Below, piece by piece: positions 58,559 to 64,000 of a stretch of 64,000 nt of DNA (positions are counted from its first letter, which is position 1; each line of letters starts with the position of its first letter). A program made the position numbers and the translations under genes. Below the pieces are notes generated by a model that did not search any database, was not told the origin of the DNA, and saw nothing but the letters and a program-made list of their open reading frames with translations. Where the stretch lies: the NCBI GenBank assembly GCA_040882845.1, contig JBBEAM010000007.1, positions 1,054,001 through 1,118,000 of the forward strand, read 5' to 3'. The DNA is from JBBEAM01 sp040882845. GTDB taxonomy: Bacteria; Pseudomonadota; Alphaproteobacteria; Kiloniellales; DSM-21159.

Positions 58559-58880
58559 GGTTCCTCCTTCGTATCGTTTTCGCTCGCGGCCGTGTCGCGA
58601 CCGCTGCGTCCCCCGCTTAGGCGGATAGGGACGGGTTTTCAGTAGACCCGCGCGGAACCGGGAAGGGCAGTGATCGTTCGATAACCGCACTGCGGCAGAA
58701 ACCTGCCTGCAGGGTCCCGGCGATCGATCCCGGGCGGGATGTCCTCCCGGCAATCACAGCACGATCACTCGCGTGCGCCCGGCGAAGCGGATTGACTCGC
58801 AGACCTCAGTCTCGGCCTCCCCCGCCCCGAAGCCGAAGGGCGCGGATGGGCCGCAGTCGCCGAAAAGCGGAGATGCAAGC
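58559..58880. other. Gene-free region upstream of the exopolysaccharide cluster
   Basis: About 320 bases between the divergent small peptide gene and gmd, so it should contain both promoters. TTGACT (58786-58791 area) and an imperfect CCGGG/CCCGG hairpin near 58730-58750 are present, but no convincing -10 or operator can be named. No gene is supported. Confidence 0.4.
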
Positions 58881-60041
58881 ATGACACGAAAGCGCGCTCT
58901 GATCACGGGAGTGACGGGGCAGGACGGCACATATCTGTCGGAGCTCTTGCTCGGCAAGGACTACGAGGTTCACGGCGTGAAGCGCCGCTCGTCCTCCTTC
59001 AACACCGGCCGGGTCGATCACCTCTACCAGGACCCGCATGTCGAAGGCGCGCGCTTCTTCATGCACTACGGCGATCTCACCGACGCAACCAATCTGATCC
59101 GCCTGATCCAGCAGGTTCGTCCCGACGAGATCTACAATCTCGGCGCTCAGAGCCACGTCCAGGTCAGCTTCGAGACTCCGGAGTACACCGGCGATGTCAA
59201 CGCCATGGGCACTCTGCGGCTGCTCGACGCCATTCGCATCCTGGACATGACGGAGAAGGTCCGCTTCTACCAGGCCTCGACCTCGGAACTGTTCGGCAAT
59301 GCCACCGAGGTGCCGCAGTCGGAGACGACGCCGCTGCAGCCCCGCAGCCCCTATGCCGCAGCCAAGCTCTATGCCTACTGGGTGACCGTGAACTACCGGG
59401 AATCCTATGGCATCCACGCTTCCAACGGAATTCTCTTCAATCACGAGAGTCCGCTGCGCGGCGAGACTTTCGTCACCCGCAAGATTTCCCGCGCCGTCGC
59501 AGCGATCGACGCCGGCCTTGAAGACCGGCTCTATCTGGGCAATCTCGAGGCACGGCGTGACTGGGGCCATGCCCGCGACTATGTGAAAGGCATGTGGTCG
59601 ATCCTGCAGCAGGATGCACCGGGCGACTATGTTCTGGCCAGCGGCGAAACCCATACGGTGCGCGAGTTCGTGGAACTCGCTTTCGCCCGGGTCGGCCGCA
59701 GCATCGCTTGGCGCGGCAGCGGTATCGAGGAAAAGGGCTACTGCAGCAGCACCGGCAAACTGCTGATCGAGGTCGAGCCGCGCTACTTCCGGCCGACCGA
59801 AGTCGACCTGCTGCTCGGCGATCCCGGCAAGGCGCGCCGAGAGCTGAACTGGCATCATGAAACGTCATTCCAGGACCTGGTCGCCGAGATGGTCGACGCG
59901 GACCGGGCGTCCCTGAACGAAGCGAACAACGCGAGGTTGCGAGATGGTTGGTACGACATTCGATCTGCGAGGCAAGAAGGTATGGGTCGCCGGACACAGG
60001 GGGATGGTCGGCTCCGCCCTGCTGCGGCGGCTGGAGAGTGA
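58881..60041 (+). CDS. gmd: GDP-mannose 4,6-dehydratase
   Basis: A 386-residue extended SDR that converts GDP-mannose to GDP-4-keto-6-deoxymannose. GVTGQDGTYLSELLL binds NADP; TSELFG and SPYAAAKLYAYW (Ser/Tyr/Lys) form the active site; NGILFNHESPLRGETFVTRK and ARRDWGHARDYV follow. ATG 58881 has GGAG nearby; the frame is open upstream without homology. The typical protein ends near residue 345-350. Here the frame continues about 35 residues and runs 98 bases into fcl, ending in an Arg/Gly-rich tail. A stop codon seems to have been lost or displaced. Confidence 0.94.
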   Translation: MTRKRALITGVTGQDGTYLSELLLGKDYEVHGVKRRSSSFNTGRVDHLYQDPHVEGARFFMHYGDLTDATNLIRLIQQVRPDEIYNLGAQSHVQVSFETPEYTGDVNAMGTLRLLDAIRILDMTEKVRFYQASTSELFGNATEVPQSETTPLQPRSPYAAAKLYAYWVTVNYRESYGIHASNGILFNHESPLRGETFVTRKISRAVAAIDAGLEDRLYLGNLEARRDWGHARDYVKGMWSILQQDAPGDYVLASGETHTVREFVELAFARVGRSIAWRGSGIEEKGYCSSTGKLLIEVEPRYFRPTEVDLLLGDPGKARRELNWHHETSFQDLVAEMVDADRASLNEANNARLRDGWYDIRSARQEGMGRRTQGDGRLRPAAAAGE

Positions 60042-60912
60042 GGACTGCGAGACCGTCACCGCCACCCGCGGCGAGCTCGACCTGCGCGACCGCGCGGCAA
60101 CCCGTGACTGGCTTCGCGATGTCCGCCCCGACGCCGTGTTCTGCGCCGCCGCCAAGGTTGGCGGCATCCAGGCCAACGACAGCGCGCCTGCCGATTTCCT
60201 GCAGGAGAACCTGGAGATCCAGCTCAGCGTGATCGACGCCAGCTATCGCGCCGGCGTCGGCAAGCTGCTGTTCCTCGGCTCCTCCTGCATCTATCCCCGT
60301 CAGGCGCCGCAACCGATCCCGGAGACCGCGCTGATGACCGGCCCGCTGGAGCCGACCAATCAATGGTACGCCGTCGCCAAGATCGCCGGCATCATGCAGT
60401 GTCAGGCCTATCGCCGGCAGCACGGCTGCAACTTCATCTCCGCCATGCCGACCAATCTCTTCGGCGCCGGCGACAACTACCATCCGACCAACAGCCATGT
60501 CGTCGCGGCGCTGCTCCGCAAGGCCCACGAGGCCAAGGTCGCGGACAAGGCCAAGCTGGAGATCTGGGGCACGGGCACGCCGCGGCGCGAGTTCCTCTAC
60601 GCCGACGACTGCGCCGATGCCCTGGTCTTCCTGATGCAGCACTACAATCAGGAAACGCCGGTCAACGTCGGCACCGGCGAGGACATCACCATCACCGAGC
60701 TGGCCGAGACGGTGGCGCGCATCGTCGGCTATACTGGCAGCTTCGAATACAACCTGGAAAAGCCCGACGGCATGCCGCGCAAGCTGCTCGACGTCAGCCG
60801 CATCAAGGCGCTCGGCTGGCAGCCGCGCACCTCGCTCGAAGACGGACTTGCCGTCGCCTACAGGGATTTCTGCGCGCGCGAAGCGGCGCCGATGGAAGCG
60901 CAAGGTGCCTGA
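59944..60912 (+). CDS. fcl: GDP-L-fucose synthase
   Basis: A 322-residue epimerase-reductase that converts Gmd's product to GDP-L-fucose. VWVAGHRGMVGSALL binds NADP; VGGIQANDSAPADFLQEN, LGSSCIYPRQAPQPI and the catalytic NQWYAVAKIAG (Tyr-x3-Lys) are diagnostic. REFLYADDCADALVFLM and NVGTGEDITI complete it. Normal length. It overlaps gmd by 98 bases and the flippase by 8, so the three are co-translated. Confidence 0.95.
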   Translation: MVGTTFDLRGKKVWVAGHRGMVGSALLRRLESEDCETVTATRGELDLRDRAATRDWLRDVRPDAVFCAAAKVGGIQANDSAPADFLQENLEIQLSVIDASYRAGVGKLLFLGSSCIYPRQAPQPIPETALMTGPLEPTNQWYAVAKIAGIMQCQAYRRQHGCNFISAMPTNLFGAGDNYHPTNSHVVAALLRKAHEAKVADKAKLEIWGTGTPRREFLYADDCADALVFLMQHYNQETPVNVGTGEDITITELAETVARIVGYTGSFEYNLEKPDGMPRKLLDVSRIKALGWQPRTSLEDGLAVAYRDFCAREAAPMEAQGA

Positions 60913-62437
60913 CCGGAAGAAGCAAAGCACCGACGGCGAAGGCGCCTTCCAAACAGACCACCTGAAATCCCAGATCGCGGCGCGTTCGATCAAGGGCGGC
61001 GCGATCACCATGGGCGCCCAGGCGCTCAAGGTCGCAGCGCAGTTCGGGACCATCATGATCCTGGCGCGCCTGCTGACGCCGGGCGATTTCGGACTCTTCG
61101 CCATCGTCCTCGCGCTGCTGACACTGCTCGAGTTGTTCAAGGACCTCGGGCTGTCCAGCGCCACGGTGCAGCGGCCACAGATCACCGGCGGGCAAGTCAG
61201 CACACTGTTCTGGCTGAACGCCGCCTTGGGCACGCTGGTCGCCGTTCTGCTTGCCGGCTTTTCCCCCCTCCTTGCTTGGGCCTACGACAGCCCGCTGCTG
61301 ACCGAGCTCGTGCCAGCGGCCGCCTTGACCCTGGTGATGACCGGTCTGGCGGCCCAGCACCTCGCGCTGCTGCGCCGCCAGATGCGCTTTCAGGTCCTGG
61401 CGGCGGTACAGACCGGGTCCGAAGTCGTCGCCATGGGCGCGGCCTTGGCGGCCGCGATGAACGGTTTCGGCATCTGGTCCCTGGTGATCCAGCGTCTGGC
61501 CTGGGCAGCCTGCATGGTGCTGGGCGCGAGCCTCACCAGCGGCTGGCTGCCTGGCCGCCCCGCCCCCCTGAAGGAGGTGCGCGGACTGATCGGCTTCGGG
61601 GTAAACGCCACAGGAGCCATGGTGCTCGGCCGGGTCGCCACCAGCCTCGACAAGATGGTGATCGGCGCCTACTGGGGCGCTGCACCGCTCGGCTTCTTCG
61701 AGCGCGCCCAGAAGCTGATCATGATGCCGGTACAGAATCTCAACACGCCGCTGGCGACCATTGCCCTGCCGATGCTGAGCCGCCTGAGCGACGAGCCGGA
61801 GCGCTACCGCAAGGCCTACGTCGCCGTCGCCGAGCGGCTCGCGATGGTGCTGGCGCCGGCCGCCGCCTTGCTGGTCGCAGGCGCCGGTCCGGTGGTCGCC
61901 CTGGTGCTCGGCCCGCAATGGGGCGAGTCAGCGCCCCTGCTGTCCTGGCTCGGCGGCGCGCTGCTCTACATGCCAGTGACCTATACCTTGAGTTGGCTCT
62001 ACATGAGCCAGGACCGCACGCCCGAGATGCTGCGGGCCAATATCGTCAACGTCACTCTCAGCCTCGGGGCGATGTTCTGCGCCCTGCCCTTCGGTATCGA
62101 AGCCATCGCCGCCACCTATGTCCTTACCGGCGGCCTGCTGCGCGCGCCGCTGCTGTTCTGGCTGGCCGGACGCCGCGGGCCGGTCGGCCTGCCGTGCTTT
62201 GCAAGGATCTTCGCCTTGCCCCTCCTGGCGGGCGCCGCGGCGGCGGGCATGATCGAAACGGCGGCCTACCTGCCCCAGGTCATGGCGCTGCAACCCCTGC
62301 CCCGGGTCGCACTCTACGCCGGGATCGCCGGCGTGACAGCGCTGACAATCTACGCCGCGGCGCCGCATGGCCGCCGGGTCCTCCTGGAGACCCTCCGGCT
62401 GCGCCGCCACCTCGCCGTCGAAGGCGTGCGGGCATGA
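60905..62437 (+). CDS. Wzx-type polysaccharide flippase
   Basis: A 510-residue integral membrane protein of the PST/MOP exporter family with about 12-14 hydrophobic segments. IKGGAITMGAQALKVAAQFG opens the first helix. LARLLTPGDFGLFAIVLALL, RQMRFQVLAAVQTGSEV and GFFERAQKLIMMPVQNL are typical. It would flip a lipid-linked oligosaccharide across the inner membrane. GTG 60905 with GGAAG upstream is chosen; earlier starts lie in fcl. It overlaps the next gene by four bases. Confidence 0.88.
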   Translation: MPDRKKQSTDGEGAFQTDHLKSQIAARSIKGGAITMGAQALKVAAQFGTIMILARLLTPGDFGLFAIVLALLTLLELFKDLGLSSATVQRPQITGGQVSTLFWLNAALGTLVAVLLAGFSPLLAWAYDSPLLTELVPAAALTLVMTGLAAQHLALLRRQMRFQVLAAVQTGSEVVAMGAALAAAMNGFGIWSLVIQRLAWAACMVLGASLTSGWLPGRPAPLKEVRGLIGFGVNATGAMVLGRVATSLDKMVIGAYWGAAPLGFFERAQKLIMMPVQNLNTPLATIALPMLSRLSDEPERYRKAYVAVAERLAMVLAPAAALLVAGAGPVVALVLGPQWGESAPLLSWLGGALLYMPVTYTLSWLYMSQDRTPEMLRANIVNVTLSLGAMFCALPFGIEAIAATYVLTGGLLRAPLLFWLAGRRGPVGLPCFARIFALPLLAGAAAAGMIETAAYLPQVMALQPLPRVALYAGIAGVTALTIYAAAPHGRRVLLETLRLRRHLAVEGVRA

Positions 62438-63672
62438 GGATCACTGTCACCAATACGGCGCTGCTCAACACCGGCGATGCCGCGATCATGCTCGGCACCG
62501 AAGCCATCCTGCGCCGCGCCTTCGGCGCCGGAGTCGAGATCGCGCTGCGCGACCAGCAGGCGGAGCAAGCCGGCGCGCGCTATCCCGAGTATCCCAGCGG
62601 ACCGCTGTTTCACACGCAAGTCCGGCAATGGGTCGGCAACGGCTTCACCAAGTTCGGCTTGCTTCTGCTGCTCTGCGCGGCGCTTGCCTGGCGGACGCCG
62701 CTACGCCCCCTCGGTCTGGCGGTGCTTCCGCAGAGCCTGCGCGCCTCGCTGCGCGATTTCGCCAAGAGCGATCTGATCGTCTCGGCCGGAGGCACCTATC
62801 TGGTTCCGCACTACCGCCTCGGCCCGAAGCTGCTCGAGCTGCTGGTGGCGCGCCTCGCCGGCCGGCCCTACGTGCTTTTTACCCAGAGTCTCGGCCCCTT
62901 CACCAAGCGGCAGCGCCTGCTCGGCTGGCTGCTGCGCGGTGCAGCTCTGATCCTGGTCCGCGACAGGCCCTCCGCCGAGGCGCTTGGCGCGATCGGCGTC
63001 GCGGAGTCCCGCATACACCGTTGCGCCGATGCCGCTTTTGCCCTGCCTCGGGACGGCAAGCCTGCGAAGCAGCCGGAGAACCTCCCCCGCGTCGGTATCT
63101 CGGTACGCGACTGGCCACATTTCGAAGCCGGCGGCGGCGCGGCCATGCAACGCTATCTCGACGCGATGGCGCACCTAACGGCTCACCTCGTCGAACGGCA
63201 TGGCGCCCGCATCACCTTCGTGTCCACCTGCCAGGGCGCAGCGGACTACTGGACCGACGATTCCCACACTGCCGGGCAGGTGACGGCGCGGCTGCCCGAA
63301 GCGCTACGCACCCAGGTATCGATCGACGGCGAAGCCCGCAGACCTCTCGAGCTGCTGTCGCTTCTGGGCGGCTACGACCTCTATGTCTCAACCCGCATGC
63401 ACGGCGCGATCCTCGCCTTGCAAGCGCAGGTCCCCGTGATAGCTGTTTCTTATGAATTCAAAACAGTAGAACTGTTTACCGAGATGAAGCTCGAAGACTA
63501 TCTGGAAGACATCGAAAGCGTATCCGGCGAGGCGCTGCGCAATGCCAGCGACCGCATTCTAGCCGACCCGGAACCGCGGCGGCGCTACATCGCGGGCGAG
63601 GTCGCGACCCTGCGCGCCTCCGCCTTCACCGCCGCGCCACGGCTGCGGCAAGCGCTGGAGACCGCGGCATGA
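62434..63672 (+). CDS. Polysaccharide pyruvyl transferase family protein
   Basis: A 412-residue protein of the family that adds ketal pyruvate to surface sugars using phosphoenolpyruvate. MRITVTNTALLNTGDAAI, SAGGTYLVPHYR, FTQSLGPFTKRQR, RDRPSAEALGAIGV, the DRMHG-like TRMHGAILALQAQVPVIAVSY and the closing helical part are characteristic. A short AT-rich codon patch lies at about 63438-63485. The start overlaps wzx by four bases. Pyruvate would give the exopolysaccharide negative charge. Confidence 0.85.
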   Translation: MRITVTNTALLNTGDAAIMLGTEAILRRAFGAGVEIALRDQQAEQAGARYPEYPSGPLFHTQVRQWVGNGFTKFGLLLLLCAALAWRTPLRPLGLAVLPQSLRASLRDFAKSDLIVSAGGTYLVPHYRLGPKLLELLVARLAGRPYVLFTQSLGPFTKRQRLLGWLLRGAALILVRDRPSAEALGAIGVAESRIHRCADAAFALPRDGKPAKQPENLPRVGISVRDWPHFEAGGGAAMQRYLDAMAHLTAHLVERHGARITFVSTCQGAADYWTDDSHTAGQVTARLPEALRTQVSIDGEARRPLELLSLLGGYDLYVSTRMHGAILALQAQVPVIAVSYEFKTVELFTEMKLEDYLEDIESVSGEALRNASDRILADPEPRRRYIAGEVATLRASAFTAAPRLRQALETAA

Positions 63673-64000
63673 AACGCAAGCTGCGCATCGCCGTCTTCGC
63701 CCATGAGTTCCCGGCGCTGAGCGAGACCTTCGTGCTCAACCAGGTCACCGGCCTGATCGACCAGGGACATGACGTCACGGTCTTCGCCGAGCGGCCGCGC
63801 CCCGAACCTCAGGTGCATGCCGATGTGCAACGCTATGGGCTGCAGAGCCTGACCCGCTATCCGAAACTTCCGGGAAATCTGGCGCATCGTGGGCTCCGGG
63901 CTTTCGGACTGGCGGCCCGGGTCGCCGGCAGCAACCCGCTGCGGCTTGCCAGTTGCCTCGACGTGCGGCGGTTTGGCCGGGAAGCCGCATCGGGACGCCT
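63669..64000 (+). CDS. Glycosyltransferase, N-terminal fragment (runs off window)
   Basis: 110 residues are visible, beginning MKRKLRIAVFAHEFPALSET, then FVLNQVTGLIDQGHDVTVF and AERPRPEP. The PALSETFVLNQV pattern is the N-terminal Rossmann start of colanic-acid-type (GT4-like) glycosyltransferases. The rest is outside the window. It overlaps the pyruvyl transferase gene by four bases and continues the exopolysaccharide operon. Confidence 0.85.
   Translation, partial: MKRKLRIAVFAHEFPALSETFVLNQVTGLIDQGHDVTVFAERPRPEPQVHADVQRYGLQSLTRYPKLPGNLAHRGLRAFGLAARVAGSNPLRLASCLDVRRFGREAASGR

Noticed and set aside
59473..61233. 586-residue minus-strand frame opposite gmd/fcl
   Set aside because: Antisense to two certain genes; no homology features; long frames are expected in GC-rich DNA.
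61276..63672. 798-residue open frame covering wzx and the pyruvyl transferase
   Set aside because: Only the part from 62434 in this frame is a real protein; the upstream 386 residues are Arg/Pro/Gly-rich shadow of wzx.

Overview
The window is GC-rich chromosomal DNA from an alphaproteobacterium, most likely of the Rhodospirillales/Kiloniellales type. Support comes from the mfd-sdhE / recG neighbourhood, a DUF502 membrane protein, TRAP transport, an Lva-type acid catabolic operon and dense head-to-tail gene packing. Genus cannot be fixed from sequence alone. I see no phage genes, insertion sequences, CRISPR array or rRNA.

Layout. 1-6219: the 5' part of lptF (LPS export), a secreted DUF2141 protein, then a run on the + strand of a membrane hydroxylase, a YghO/ceramide-synthase-like acyltransferase and a MobA-like nucleotidyltransferase (a possible sphingolipid module), and manC (GDP-mannose). 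6216-11290: five minus-strand genes with the composition and order of the levulinate/4-hydroxyacid pathway (LvaB, LvaA, LvaC, LvaD, LvaE). 11338-20117: a FrnE-type DsbA protein, small genes, mfd, sdhE, recG and a protein made of two DUF502 units. 20246-26140: a dehalogenase-like hydrolase, two tRNA-Leu genes, a tandem pair of 2OG-Fe(II) oxygenase-like genes, an RTX/PA14 protein and a secreted pentapeptide-repeat protein. 26165-31213: a very large autotransporter. 31452-34079: modABC behind a near-textbook ModE box. 34071-39269: EamA exporter, MarR-GNAT fusion, periplasmic metallo-beta-lactamase-fold protein, ChrA and a GNAT.

39445-48022 is a minus-strand catabolic locus: ketopantoate hydroxymethyltransferase homologue, FCD-type GntR regulator, FAD oxidoreductase, DUF6166 protein, DctPQM TRAP transporter, PhyH-type dioxygenase and fatty acid hydroxylase. 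Three of its upstream regions carry related TGATATAT elements. 48790-53061 holds an anti-sigma factor, an ECF sigma factor, an mdoH/opgH glucosyltransferase whose frame stays open through the whole sigma gene, and an unknown protein.

53380-58558 is the most intriguing segment. It holds an ATP-grasp enzyme, a PP-loop ATPase, a PqqD-like/HPr-kinase fusion, an NTP_transf_5 nucleotidyltransferase and a 78-residue Tat-signal, Gly/Asn-rich small protein. It looks like an undescribed peptide or surface modification system. It abuts the start of an exopolysaccharide cluster (58881-64000: gmd, fcl, Wzx-type flippase, pyruvyl transferase, glycosyltransferase). That cluster would draw GDP-mannose from ManC and make GDP-L-fucose for a pyruvylated surface glycan.
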